NCBI RefSeq assembly: GCF_018139985.1
Contig: NZ_JAGSOU010000001.1
Span: forward strand, 343,501 to 407,500
Direction: 5' to 3'
Length of the DNA stretch: 64,000 nt
From: Actibacterium sp. MT2.3-13A
GTDB lineage: Bacteria > Pseudomonadota > Alphaproteobacteria > Rhodobacterales > Rhodobacteraceae
This document shows, piece after piece, positions 10,133 to 18,476 of this stretch. The first letter of the stretch is position 1; every line of letters begins with the position of its first letter. The notes under the pieces were generated by a model. It had not been told where the DNA came from. It searched no databases and saw nothing but the letters and a program-made list of their open reading frames with translations. A program made the position numbers and the translations under genes.

Positions 10133-11170
10133 TCAGGCCGCCGTCAGCGGAAGGCTCATCCCGCTGGCCGGCAGCAGGGAGATCTGCCCCAGATCGAGGC
10201 CGGCCGGATCCAACAGTTCCGCCACCGCCTGCCCGTCGAGGGTCAGGATCATGGTGTCAGGATCGTTGGTGTCGGCGCGCAGGCCGAGCGTGGGGGCGGG
10301 ATGCGCGTGGTCGTCATAGACCACGACCAATTGATCCTCGACCGCATCGAAATCGTCGATCACGGCGGGGCCGTGTCCGGCGATCCAGTCGCCCGTGATG
10401 AAGGTATCGGCCCCGGGCCCGCCATTCGCGTTGTCCTGCGCGCCCAGGATCAGCTGATCGCTGCCCACGCTGCCGTTCAGGAAATCAGGCATGACATCGT
10501 CCACGATCTCGGACGCGTCGCGGGCGTTCGAGACGCCATAGAGCACGTCGTTGCCCTCGCTGCCGTTGAGGACATCCTGCCCGGTGCCGCCGCTGATCAT
10601 GTCGTCGCCCGGACCGCCCATGAGGCGGTCTCCGCCGGCGCCGCCGTCCATGTTGTCCGAGCCCTCGCCGCCGATCATCCAGTCGCTGCCCTCATCCCCC
10701 TTCATCCAGTCGTTGCCGGAATGGCCGAACAACTCGTCATTGCCGCGGCCGCCCATCAGCGTGTCGTCGCCCAGGTCGCCGTTGAGCTCGTCATCGCCGT
10801 CGCCGCCGAACAGGGTGTCGTCGCCCTCGGCGCCGTCGATCAGGTCGTTGCCGCCAGAGCCGTTCAGCGCGTCGTTGTCCTGCGCGCCATGCAGGACATC
10901 GTTTCCCCAGGCGCCGAAGAACACGCCGGTGTCCGGGCCGTCCTTGTCGGCGTCATCGCGCATCTCGCTCGTGTCGGTCCCGTCGTCCGTGCCATCGGAC
11001 CCGATATCCAGATCCAGGAACCCGCTGCCCGCGAATTCGTTCTGGTGGATGTGGTTTTCGCTACTGTCGTCGTCTTCGGGATCGGAATCGAGACGTTCCC
11101 CGAACAGCGCGCTGATATCGACGGACGCTCCGATCATCAGCAGCCCTAGAAATCCAGCCATACCCAGCAT
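10133..11170 (-). CDS. RTX (haemolysin-type) calcium-binding repeat protein with N-terminal membrane segment
   Basis: 345 residues. Residues 1-24 (MLGMAGFLGLLMIGASVD) look like an uncleaved signal or membrane anchor. Residues 30-80 are very acidic. About 85-215 hold roughly a dozen nonapeptide repeats of the GGxGxD type (GNDLIDG, GDDTLFGGDGDDELNG, and so on), which fold into a calcium-loaded parallel beta-roll. The C-terminal 120 residues resemble the DFDxxEDQL capping module. Typical RTX proteins leave by a type I exporter using a C-terminal signal; no such exporter is here, and an N-terminal hydrophobic segment is unusual for them. There is no catalytic domain, so it is likely structural or adhesive. 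Confidence 0.8.
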   Translation of the reverse strand: MLGMAGFLGLLMIGASVDISALFGERLDSDPEDDDSSENHIHQNEFAGSGFLDLDIGSDGTDDGTDTSEMRDDADKDGPDTGVFFGAWGNDVLHGAQDNDALNGSGGNDLIDGAEGDDTLFGGDGDDELNGDLGDDTLMGGRGNDELFGHSGNDWMKGDEGSDWMIGGEGSDNMDGGAGGDRLMGGPGDDMISGGTGQDVLNGSEGNDVLYGVSNARDASEIVDDVMPDFLNGSVGSDQLILGAQDNANGGPGADTFITGDWIAGHGPAVIDDFDAVEDQLVVVYDDHAHPAPTLGLRADTNDPDTMILTLDGQAVAELLDPAGLDLGQISLLPASGMSLPLTAA

Positions 11171-11301
11171 AACATCACCCCATTGAAGCCCGTCCGACGG
11201 GACGGGGCGCTACGTGCCTTAGGCAACATAATACCCCGCGACTCAGGCTCCGCACAGCGCGATCGCGGCCCATGGTTAACGGCCCTTCCGGCCGCGCCGG
11301 A

Positions 11302-12198
11302 CTACCCGGCCCGGAACCAGGGCAGGAAGCAGTCCAGCACCGCCTCGGGGTTTTCCTCCATCGCGAAATGGCCGCTGAGGCAGGAGGCGCCTTCCAGCTC
11401 GGGCGCCCAGTCCGCCCAGAGCGCGGCGGGGCGTCCGGTGCGCGCGGGAAAGCCGGTCTCGGCCCAGAGGAACTTCATCGCGCAGGGCAGGGTGCGCCCG
11501 GCGGCGCGGTCGGCCTCGTCGAGCTGCCGGTCGATGCTGGCGCCCGCGCGGTAATCGGCGCACATGGCGTGGATGCGGGCCGGGTCGCGGGCCTGCCGGC
11601 GATAGGCCTCCAGCGCCTCCGCGGCGAAGGCGTCGAGCGATTTCTTCATGGTCCAGCTGCGCAACGTGTGTTCGACATAGTAGACCGGATCGGCGCCGAT
11701 CAGGGTCTCGGGCATCGGCGCGGGCTGGGCAAGGAAGGTCCAGTGATAGGCCTTCATCGCCAGATCGGCGTTCCAGGCGGCCCAGAAATCGCCGGTGGGG
11801 ACGATCTCGATGATGCCGAGCCGGCTGACGCGGTTCGGGTGGTCCAGCGCCAGCCGGTAGGTCACCCGCGCCCCCCGGTCATGGCCGAGGATCGCGGCGC
11901 GGTCGATCCCCAGCGCGTCCATCAGCCCGACGATGTCGCGCGCCATCTCGCGCTTGGAATAGGCGGTGTGGTCGTCGTCATCGGGCGGCGCGTCGCTGTC
12001 GCCATAGCCGCGCAGGTCGGGCACGATGACGTGGAAATGCTCGGCCAGCGCCGGCGCCACGCGGTGCCAGCACATGTGGTTCTGCGGATAGCCGTGCAGC
12101 AGGATCAGCGGCGCGCCCTGTCCGCCCTGATGCACCGACAGGTGGATGCCGTTGGTCGCGATGCGCGATTGCGTGAAGCCCGGAATGCCCGATGCCAT
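11302..12198 (-). CDS. Fluoroacetate/haloacetate dehalogenase-like alpha/beta hydrolase
   Basis: 298 residues. Against my memory of the Rhodopseudomonas fluoroacetate dehalogenase, active-site residues line up at a constant offset of three: nucleophile Asp107, carboxylate-binding Arg108 and Arg111 (GHDRGARVTYR), halide-pocket His152 and Trp153 (YHWTF) and Tyr216 (DYRAG), and catalytic His277 (GHFAMEE). The triad acid is Glu131 instead of Asp. These enzymes displace halide from haloacetates through an aspartyl ester. The pocket residues favour dehalogenase over epoxide hydrolase, but no halo-organic genes are nearby and the acid swap leaves the activity open. Confidence 0.82.
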   Translation of the reverse strand: MASGIPGFTQSRIATNGIHLSVHQGGQGAPLILLHGYPQNHMCWHRVAPALAEHFHVIVPDLRGYGDSDAPPDDDDHTAYSKREMARDIVGLMDALGIDRAAILGHDRGARVTYRLALDHPNRVSRLGIIEIVPTGDFWAAWNADLAMKAYHWTFLAQPAPMPETLIGADPVYYVEHTLRSWTMKKSLDAFAAEALEAYRRQARDPARIHAMCADYRAGASIDRQLDEADRAAGRTLPCAMKFLWAETGFPARTGRPAALWADWAPELEGASCLSGHFAMEENPEAVLDCFLPWFRAG

Positions 12199-12240
12199 GA
12201 TGCCCTCCCTTGCTGCGCGCAGCCTAGGCGGACGCCGCGA

Positions 12241-12747
12241 TCAGGTCCAGCGCTCGGGCTGCTGGGAATAGGCGATATAGAGGGGATGTTTCGGATGCCC
12301 CGCCTTGGACAGTCCGAGATGCCAGAGCGGCCGGCCGGTGGCCCGCAGCAAGGCCTCGACCGCCGGGCCGCGGCTCAGGTGTTCGCCGTGGGTGCCCCAG
12401 GCGCAGATGATCTGGTCGGCCCAGGGCGCGCTCTCGGCGATGGCGGCGTCGTTCGCGGGGCCCACCGGGTCATCCGCCGCGCGCATCACCCGCGGGTCGG
12501 TGGCGCGGAAGGCGAAGATGTTGGTCACCCGGAACGCGCCAAACCCCAGGGCGCGGGCGCGCCGTTCGCAGCGCTCCACCGTGGGGTCGTTCTGCACCTC
12601 GGTCGCGGTCGAGGGGTTGAGCATCACGAACAGCGCGCGGCGGCCCTCGGGCTCCCATGTCCGGGTCAGGGTGTAGCGATAGGCCTCGCAATCCGAGTAG
12701 ACTGCTGTGGAGGCGGCATCGCCCTTCTGGTGGGTGCGCGTGATCAT
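12241..12747 (-). CDS. DUF1643 domain protein
   Basis: 168 residues from MITRTHQKGD. I recognise the DUF1643 signature: FVMLNPSTATEVQNDPTVERCERRARALGFGAF-like core followed by VTNIFAFRATDP and, later, IICAWGTHG. The family is widespread in bacteria and phages and has no established function; the conserved Asn, Asp, Arg and Gly residues suggest a nucleotide- or nucleic-acid-related enzyme, which is only a guess. The start is set at ATG 12747, since the frame further upstream becomes arginine-rich and overlaps the DUF2189 gene. It lies 31 bases after that gene and 43 before the hydrolase, so an operon is plausible. Confidence 0.8.
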   Translation of the reverse strand: MITRTHQKGDAASTAVYSDCEAYRYTLTRTWEPEGRRALFVMLNPSTATEVQNDPTVERCERRARALGFGAFRVTNIFAFRATDPRVMRAADDPVGPANDAAIAESAPWADQIICAWGTHGEHLSRGPAVEALLRATGRPLWHLGLSKAGHPKHPLYIAYSQQPERWT

Positions 12748-12778
12748 GCCCGCGTTGTGACGCGCCCCCGGCGAATGT

Positions 12779-13666
12779 TCAACCCTGCGCGGCCTCACCC
12801 TCTCCGGGCGCCACGACCGCGTGGCGGTAGAGATGCCATGTGGCATGGCCCAGCACCGGCATCACCACGATCAGCCCCAGGAACAGCGGGATCGACCCCA
12901 GCGCCAGCAGCGCCGCGACAATCGCGCCCCAGACGGCGATCACCCCGGGGTTCTTGCGCGCCACCCGGACCGAGGTCGCAACCGCCACCGGCAGCCCGAC
13001 GTCGCGGTCCAGCAGCAGCGGGAAGGAGACCACGCTGATGACAAGTGCCACCAACGCGAAGAGGAAACCGACCGGCAGGCCGATCGCCATCATCGCGTAG
13101 CCCTCGGGCGTGGTCAGGACCGCGCCGACGAAGGCCGTGGCCGAGGCGGGCGCCTCCGGCCCCAGGGTGCGCGCGTAGATCAGGTATGCCGCGAGGATCC
13201 AGAGGACGAAAAGCGCCAGCAGATAGGCGGAAAGCACCAGGATCGGTCCCAGCGCGGGGGATCTGAGCACCGCGAAGGCGTCGTTCCACCCCGCGTGGCC
13301 GTCGCTTTCCCGCCGCCGGCTCATCTCGTAGAGCCCCAGCGCCGCCACCGGCCCCAGCAGCGCGAAGCCGGAGGCGAGCGGGAACAGATGCGGCAGCAGG
13401 TTGGCGTGGAAGGCGACCCAGCTCATCAGCGCGCCGATCGCGGGGTAGAGGGCGCAGATGGCGATCACGTCGCTGCGCATCGCGGCGAAATCCTCGACCC
13501 CCTTGCGCAGCGAGTCGCGCAGATCCGACATCTCCAGCGTCCGGACCCCGGGCGGCGCGGTGTCTCCGGCGCTGCGGACCCGGCGCGTGGCGTGCCACAG
13601 GTGAATGCCCAGAGCATTGGCGATCCTGCCGCTCCAGGACATCGGGTTTCCTATTGTCGCGACCAT
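12779..13666 (-). CDS. DUF2189 multi-pass membrane protein
   Basis: 295 residues with the alphaproteobacterial DUF2189 layout: an N-terminal cytoplasmic part with LRDSLRKGVEDFAAMRSD, then about six hydrophobic helices (for example around residues 75-95, 100-120, 150-175, 185-215, 220-245 and 260-285). The function of the family is unknown. The start MVATIGNPMSW is backed by GGGAGGAAG just upstream; the frame continues open further 5' but that part is low-complexity shadow. It is followed at short distance by DUF1643 on the same strand. The 157-base gap to truB shows no clear signal. Confidence 0.82.
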   Translation of the reverse strand: MVATIGNPMSWSGRIANALGIHLWHATRRVRSAGDTAPPGVRTLEMSDLRDSLRKGVEDFAAMRSDVIAICALYPAIGALMSWVAFHANLLPHLFPLASGFALLGPVAALGLYEMSRRRESDGHAGWNDAFAVLRSPALGPILVLSAYLLALFVLWILAAYLIYARTLGPEAPASATAFVGAVLTTPEGYAMMAIGLPVGFLFALVALVISVVSFPLLLDRDVGLPVAVATSVRVARKNPGVIAVWGAIVAALLALGSIPLFLGLIVVMPVLGHATWHLYRHAVVAPGEGEAAQG

Positions 13667-13823
13667 GGCTTCCTCCCCATTTCGACCGCAGGTTCCCCGG
13701 CGTTTCGCCGGCGACTCACGGGTCAAACGGGGTGGCGCGGCAGAAACGCGGAACGCCTTGCCAAGCCAGGATATCACAAATCGGGCGAAATCGCGCACAC
13801 AACCGCGAGAGGCCCGCCCGCGC

Positions 13824-14729
13824 CTACTGGTTGAACACCCGGCTGGGGTGCAACTCGCCGGCGCGGTAGATGCCCACGGCCACCGCCTTGCCCTCGAACG
13901 AGGCCCACGCCTCGTCGCCGTATTCGACATCCGAGGTCAGCACCATGCCGGGGTTGCCGTTGCGTAGCCGCGCCGCGCCCTCGGGGGTGCAGCGCAGTTC
14001 GGGCAGGTCGGCAAGCCCCTCTTCGAGCGGGCGGATGTAGTCGTCGAGTTCGGGCGTCCTGGCCAGTTCCTCGATCAGCGCCATGCTCACGCCGTCCTCG
14101 GCGTCGAAGGGGCCCGACCAGATGCGGCGCAGCTCGCGCACATGGCCGTGGCAGCCCAGCGCCTCGCCCAGGTCTCGGGCGATCGCGCGGACATAGCCGC
14201 CCTTGCCGCAGACCATCTCCAGCGTGACATGATCGGCATCGGGGCGCGCGATCATCTCAAGGCTCTCGACATAGAGCGGCCGCGCGGCGATCTCGAACTC
14301 CTCGTCCTCGCGCGCCAGTTTGTAGGCGCGCTGACCGTCGATCTTCACCGCCGAGAATTTCGGCGGCACCTGCAGGATGTCGCCCACGAATTGCGGCAGG
14401 GCGGCGCGGATCTCGTCATCGCCGGGGCGCGCGTCGCTTTCCGCGATCACCTCGCCCTCGGCATCGTCGGTGTTGGTGGCCTGGCCCAGCCGCACGGTGA
14501 AGCGGTAGGCCTTCAGCGCGTCGGTGATATAGGGCACGGTCTTGGTCGCCTCGCCCAGCGCCACGGCCAGAACGCCGGTCGCCTCGGGGTCGAGCGTGCC
14601 GGCATGGCCGGCCTTCTTGGCCCCCAGCGCCCAGCGCACCTTGTTGACCACGGCGGTCGAGGTCAGGCCGGCGGGCTTGTCCACCACCAGCCAGCCGGAA
14701 ATGTCGCGTCCCTTGCGGCTGCGTCCCAA
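13824..14729 (-). CDS. truB: tRNA pseudouridine-55 synthase
   Basis: 301 residues. It makes pseudouridine 55 in the T-loop of tRNAs. The catalytic aspartate sits in [16 protein letters not shown] (about residue 47). Other TruB motifs are [13 protein letters not shown] at the start, [20 protein letters not shown], and [21 protein letters not shown]. It lies downstream of rbfA, as is usual, with one inserted gene between them. The start [13 protein letters not shown] fits the family and is 58 bases after the glycosidase gene. Confidence 0.97.
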   Translation of the reverse strand: MGRSRKGRDISGWLVVDKPAGLTSTAVVNKVRWALGAKKAGHAGTLDPEATGVLAVALGEATKTVPYITDALKAYRFTVRLGQATNTDDAEGEVIAESDARPGDDEIRAALPQFVGDILQVPPKFSAVKIDGQRAYKLAREDEEFEIAARPLYVESLEMIARPDADHVTLEMVCGKGGYVRAIARDLGEALGCHGHVRELRRIWSGPFDAEDGVSMALIEELARTPELDDYIRPLEEGLADLPELRCTPEGAARLRNGNPGMVLTSDVEYGDEAWASFEGKAVAVGIYRAGELHPSRVFNQ

Positions 14730-14787
14730 TGGGTGTCTCCTGCGGTCTTGCGTAAGGCGGCCCTGCTAGCGAAGCGCGGGCGCCGCG

Positions 14788-15531
14788 TCAACGGGTCTGC
14801 GGTTCCACGACGCCCAGGATCGGCCCCAGCGGCAGGCCGATATCGTGCCGCCCCAGCGCGGGAACGTAGAGGCGCGAGACCTTGCCGTCGAGATAGAGCG
14901 CGTCGGGCGTGCCCAGCGCGTCGCGGAACAGGCGGGCGAATTCGTGGAAGGTGACCGGCTCTTCCGAGATCGCCAGCACCAGCGCGCCGTCCGGGCGCAC
15001 GCCCACCCCGTTGCGGATGAAGCGCGACGTGCCGTCGGGCAGGAAGGCCGGGTGCAGCTCGCCGCCGATCACCAGCATCGGCCCCGATTGCGTGGCGTAG
15101 TCGCAGGCGGGCGGGGCGGCGAGATAGGCGCGGGTCTCGATCACCGCGGCGCGGTCCCTGCCCAGGCACAGGATGCCGTTGGGCAGCAGGCCGAAATTGC
15201 CGGGGCCGGCGCTGGCGACGGCGCGGTGCTGCTCCTCTCCGTTTTCGACATAGAGGCCGACCGGGCTGCGGTCGGGGTGGAACATGCCGGCATTCATCGC
15301 CAGCGCCAGTTCCCGCCCCTCTTCGGCCAGCAGCACGTTCACCCGGTCGAAGGTGCCCAGCACGGTGCCGTCGGGCATGGCACGGAACAGGCGCAGGTCC
15401 TCGCCGGCGGGATCGACGATGCAGACGGTGTATTCCAGCCGGTCGTGGCGCAGCGGCGCGCAATCGGCCGCCACCGCCGGCCCCGCCGCCAGCAGCAGAA
15501 CGGCCGTGGCGATATGCCTAAGCCTCGTCAT
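14788..15531 (-). CDS. Phosphodiester glycosidase (NAGPA/DUF2233-like) family protein, secreted
   Basis: 247 residues with a clear signal peptide (about 1-22, ending PAVAAD). The family pattern is visible: [22 protein letters not shown], then [26 protein letters not shown], and [19 protein letters not shown] with the conserved Asp-Gly. Relatives hydrolyse phosphodiester-linked sugars, such as the uncovering enzyme NAGPA, or act on exopolysaccharide. The start overlaps the last 14 bases of rbfA, so it is translated from the rbfA-truB message. Placing an exported enzyme inside that RNA-processing operon is odd. The physiological substrate is unknown. Confidence 0.82.
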   Translation of the reverse strand: MTRLRHIATAVLLLAAGPAVAADCAPLRHDRLEYTVCIVDPAGEDLRLFRAMPDGTVLGTFDRVNVLLAEEGRELALAMNAGMFHPDRSPVGLYVENGEEQHRAVASAGPGNFGLLPNGILCLGRDRAAVIETRAYLAAPPACDYATQSGPMLVIGGELHPAFLPDGTSRFIRNGVGVRPDGALVLAISEEPVTFHEFARLFRDALGTPDALYLDGKVSRLYVPALGRHDIGLPLGPILGVVEPQTR

Positions 15532-15946
15532 CCCCCTCGCCGGCCTCGATCTCGCCCTCGATGTCGCGGCGCACCGACTCCTGCGCGAACAGGCGGCGGG
15601 TCTCGTCCATCTGGTCGAATGTCTCGTCGATCGCGAAGCGGATCTCGGGCGCGAATTTCAGCGCCATCTTCTTGGCCACCACCCGGCGCAGCTCGGCGCG
15701 GTTGCGGCGCAGCGCGGCCAGCGCCTCCTCGGCATGCGCCCCGCCGAGCGGGAGCACATAGGCCGTGGCGACCTTGAGGTCGGGCGAGGTCCGCACCTCG
15801 CCCACGGTGATCGACATGCGGTTGAGCTCGGGGTCGTGCACGTCGCCGCGCGCCAGCACCTCCGACAGGGTGCGGCGGATCAGCTCGCCGACGCGGAGCT
15901 GGCGCTGCGTGGGCCCGGGCCCGTGTTGAAACTTGTTCTTTGCCAT
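15518..15946 (-). CDS. rbfA: Ribosome-binding factor A
   Basis: 142 residues from MAKNKFQHG. RbfA is a KH-like protein that binds the 16S 5' helix and is needed for late 30S maturation and cold adaptation. Family features: [17 protein letters not shown] start (here [15 protein letters not shown]), a central [15 protein letters not shown], and [24 protein letters not shown]. The C-terminal tail is acidic (GEGDDEA). A second ATG nine bases upstream (15955) cannot be excluded; neither has a strong ribosome binding site. It is the first gene of a minus-strand unit with the glycosidase and truB, divergent from dapB across 84 bases. Confidence 0.95.
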   Translation of the reverse strand: MAKNKFQHGPGPTQRQLRVGELIRRTLSEVLARGDVHDPELNRMSITVGEVRTSPDLKVATAYVLPLGGAHAEEALAALRRNRAELRRVVAKKMALKFAPEIRFAIDETFDQMDETRRLFAQESVRRDIEGEIEAGEGDDEA

Positions 15947-16030
15947 GCCACGCATCTAGGCGATGGCGCGGGCTTTGCCAAGCGCGGCCTGTTCGGCTAG
16001 AGGGAAGGCACGCGGGAAATGGAGAGAGCG

Positions 16031-16840
16031 ATGAGCGAACTGCCGGGCATTGTAATCACGGGCGCCTCGGGCCGGATGGGCCAGATGCTGATGCGCACGG
16101 TGCTGGAAAGCGGCAAGGCCCGCCTGGTCGGCGCGGTGGAGCGCCCCGGCCACGAGATGCTGGGCCGCGACGTGGGCAGCCTGCTGGGCGAGGGCGATCT
16201 GGGCGTGCGGATCACCGACGACCCGCTGGAGGCGATGGCCCGCGCGCAGGCGGTGATCGACTTCACCGCGCCGGCCGCCACCGTGCAATTCGCCGAGATC
16301 GCCGCGCAGGCGCGCGCGGTGCATGTCATCGGCACCACCGGCCTGATGCCCGACGACCTGGCGAAGATCAAAGCCGCCGCCCGCCACGCGGTCGTGGTGC
16401 GCGCCGGCAACATGAGCCTCGGCGTCAACCTGCTGGTGCAGCTGACGCGCAAGGTGGCCGAGGCGCTGGACGCCGATTACGACATCGAGGTGGTCGAGGC
16501 GCATCACCGCCACAAGGTGGACGCACCGTCGGGGACCGCACTGATGCTGGGCGAGGCCGCTGCCGAGGGGCGCGGCGTGCGCCTCGACGAGGTTTCGGAC
16601 CGCGGCCGCGACGGCATCACCGGCGCACGCGAGCGCGGCCACATCGGGTTTTCCGCGATCCGCGGCGGCGATATCGTGGGCGAGCACGACGTGATTTTCG
16701 CCGCCGATGGCGAGCGCATCGTGCTGCGCCATATCGCCACCGACCGGCGTGTCTTCGCCCGCGGCGCGCTGCGCGCCGCGCTCTGGGGGCAGGACATGCA
16801 CCCGGGCGAATACGACATGGTGGACGTGCTGGGGCTCTGA
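16031..16840 (+). CDS. dapB: 4-hydroxy-tetrahydrodipicolinate reductase
   Basis: 269 residues. It reduces 4-hydroxytetrahydrodipicolinate with NAD(P)H in the diaminopimelate/lysine pathway, feeding both protein and peptidoglycan. Visible motifs: nucleotide-binding GASGRMGQ near the start, VIDFTAP, and the active-site segment [16 protein letters not shown] (about 155-170). The start MSELPG at 16031 has GGAGAGAG upstream, better than the in-frame ATG at 16019. It is a lone plus-strand gene between rbfA and the convergent DUF1674 gene. Confidence 0.97.
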   Translation: MSELPGIVITGASGRMGQMLMRTVLESGKARLVGAVERPGHEMLGRDVGSLLGEGDLGVRITDDPLEAMARAQAVIDFTAPAATVQFAEIAAQARAVHVIGTTGLMPDDLAKIKAAARHAVVVRAGNMSLGVNLLVQLTRKVAEALDADYDIEVVEAHHRHKVDAPSGTALMLGEAAAEGRGVRLDEVSDRGRDGITGARERGHIGFSAIRGGDIVGEHDVIFAADGERIVLRHIATDRRVFARGALRAALWGQDMHPGEYDMVDVLGL

Positions 16841-16876
16841 GCGATCCGGGCGCGGGGCATCCGTCCTGCGCGGCGC

Positions 16877-17056
16877 TCAGAAATCGACGGCGATGCCCTT
16901 CTTCTCCCAGTCGCCGTAGCGCACCGGTTCGGGCCCGTCGCGGCCGCCCAGCTCGGTCGGCAGCTCCAGCTCTTTTGCCTTCTTCCGACGCTCCTCGGCC
17001 TCGGCGAGGGCGCGCTGGGCGGCGGGGGGCAGGTCTTTGCGGGGCTCGTCGCTCAT
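16877..17056 (-). CDS. DUF1674 protein, succinate dehydrogenase assembly factor 4-like
   Basis: 59 residues, normal for the family. The C-terminal signature is GGRDGPEPVRYGDWEKKGIAVDF-like, the hallmark of the Sdh8/SDHAF4 group that binds the flavinated SDHA subunit before complex II assembly in mitochondria. A matching role in bacteria is inference from that family link. The start MSDEPRKDL has AAGGA about eight bases upstream. No sdh genes are in the window. It is divergent from rsmB across 71 bases and convergent with dapB. Confidence 0.85.
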   Translation of the reverse strand: MSDEPRKDLPPAAQRALAEAEERRKKAKELELPTELGGRDGPEPVRYGDWEKKGIAVDF

Positions 17057-17127
17057 GGGGCTGTCCTTGTGCGGAATGCGGCCTTGATATACGGCAGGCG
17101 GATGGTTCGGCAAGGTTGGGATCCCAG

Positions 17128-18411
17128 ATGGCGCAGAAGGTAGACCCGGTTCGGCTGGCGGCGGTGCAGCTGCTGCACGAGGTGCTGGAAGAGCATCGCC
17201 CGATGGCCGAACTGACAGGCGAGGACGGTCCGCTGGCCGGGCTGGAGCCCTCGGGCCGCGCCCGCGCGCAGCGGCTGGCGCTGTCGACGCTGCGCCATGC
17301 CGGCCGCGCCGACGCCGTGCTCAAGCCGCTGCTGCGCAAGCACCCGCCGGAGGACGTGCGCCTCGTGCTGCGCCTCGCGGTGGTCGAGATGCTGGAGGAG
17401 GGCGCGGCGCCGCACGGCGTGGTGAACGCCGCCGTCGATCTGCTGCGGCTGCACCCTCAGACCGGGCCGCTGGCGGGGCTCGCCAACGCGGTGCTGCGCA
17501 AGGTGGGCGAGATGCCGCGCGCGGAGTGGGAGGCGCTGCCGCCCGCCCGCATGCCCGGCTGGCTGCGCGGGCGGCTGGAAAGCAGGCTGGGCCGCGCCGG
17601 CGTGCTGGCGCTGGAGGCCGCTCATGCGGCCGGCGCGCCGCTGGACCTGACGCCGAGGGACGGCGACGCCGAGGCGCTGGCCGCGCGGGTGGGGGGCGTG
17701 GCCCTGCCCACCGGCTCGGTCCGGGTCGCGGCATCGGCGCAGGTCTCGGCCCTGCCGGGCTATGCGGAGGGCGCATGGTGGGTGCAGGACGCCGCTGCCG
17801 CCCTGCCCGCGCGCATCCTCGCCCCGCGGAAGGGCGAACGCATCGCCGATCTCTGCGCCGCGCCGGGCGGCAAGACCATGCAGCTGGCCGCCGCGGGCGC
17901 CGAGGTGACGGCGCTCGACATCTCCAGGCCCCGGCTGAAGCGGCTGGAGGAAAACCTCGCCCGCACCGGGCTGACCGCCGAGGTCGTCGCCGCCGACCTG
18001 CTGAGCTGGCAGCCCGCGCCCTTCGACGCGATCCTGCTGGACGCGCCCTGCTCGGCCACCGGCACCATCCGCCGCCATCCCGACCTGCCCTTCGCCAAGT
18101 CGGGCAAGGAGATCAAGCCGCTCTTTGCCCTTCAGGCGCAGATGCTGGACCACGCGCTGGGCCTGCTGAAACCCGGCGGGCGGCTGGTGTTCTGCACCTG
18201 CTCGCTGCTGCCCGAGGAGGGCGAGGAGCAGCTGAAATCGGTGCTGGAACGGCACGGCGACATCGCCGTCGACATCGACGCGCTGGACCGCCCCGGCATC
18301 GAGGCGGGCTGGCGCGACGATCTTGGCGGGCTGCGCCTGCGCCCGGATTTCTGGGCCGCGCGCGGCGGCATGGACGGGTTCTACATCTTCGCGCTGCGCA
18401 AAACGGGCTGA
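17128..18411 (+). CDS. rsmB: RsmB-family rRNA (cytosine-5) methyltransferase
   Basis: 427 residues: an N-terminal NusB-like RNA-binding domain (about 1-130) and a C-terminal SAM-dependent methyltransferase domain. The SAM site is CAAPGGKTMQLAA, and the two catalytic cysteines of m5C enzymes are present in DAPCSATGT and CTCSLLPEE. Members methylate C967 of 16S rRNA. The ATG at 17128 is chosen because it gives the family N-terminus; the same frame is open for 396 codons upstream through dapB, which is only a shadow. The heparinase-like gene follows after 65 bases. Exact target is inferred, so the symbol is by family. Confidence 0.9.
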   Translation: MAQKVDPVRLAAVQLLHEVLEEHRPMAELTGEDGPLAGLEPSGRARAQRLALSTLRHAGRADAVLKPLLRKHPPEDVRLVLRLAVVEMLEEGAAPHGVVNAAVDLLRLHPQTGPLAGLANAVLRKVGEMPRAEWEALPPARMPGWLRGRLESRLGRAGVLALEAAHAAGAPLDLTPRDGDAEALAARVGGVALPTGSVRVAASAQVSALPGYAEGAWWVQDAAAALPARILAPRKGERIADLCAAPGGKTMQLAAAGAEVTALDISRPRLKRLEENLARTGLTAEVVAADLLSWQPAPFDAILLDAPCSATGTIRRHPDLPFAKSGKEIKPLFALQAQMLDHALGLLKPGGRLVFCTCSLLPEEGEEQLKSVLERHGDIAVDIDALDRPGIEAGWRDDLGGLRLRPDFWAARGGMDGFYIFALRKTG

Positions 18412-18476
18412 CACCGGGCGGACCCGGCGGTATGGTCGCGTCCAAGGCAGACCCCGCGCGAGAGCAGACCCGACAC

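Noticed and set aside
10500..10920. Regularly spaced repeats resembling a CRISPR array
   Set aside because: They are the 27-base coding repeats of the RTX nonapeptides, in frame and degenerate, with no spacers.
15940..17127. Very long open frame continuing 396 codons upstream of rsmB across dapB
   Set aside because: It is an arginine/glycine/alanine-rich shadow of dapB in another frame; dapB is unmistakable and the rsmB family N-terminus begins at 17128.
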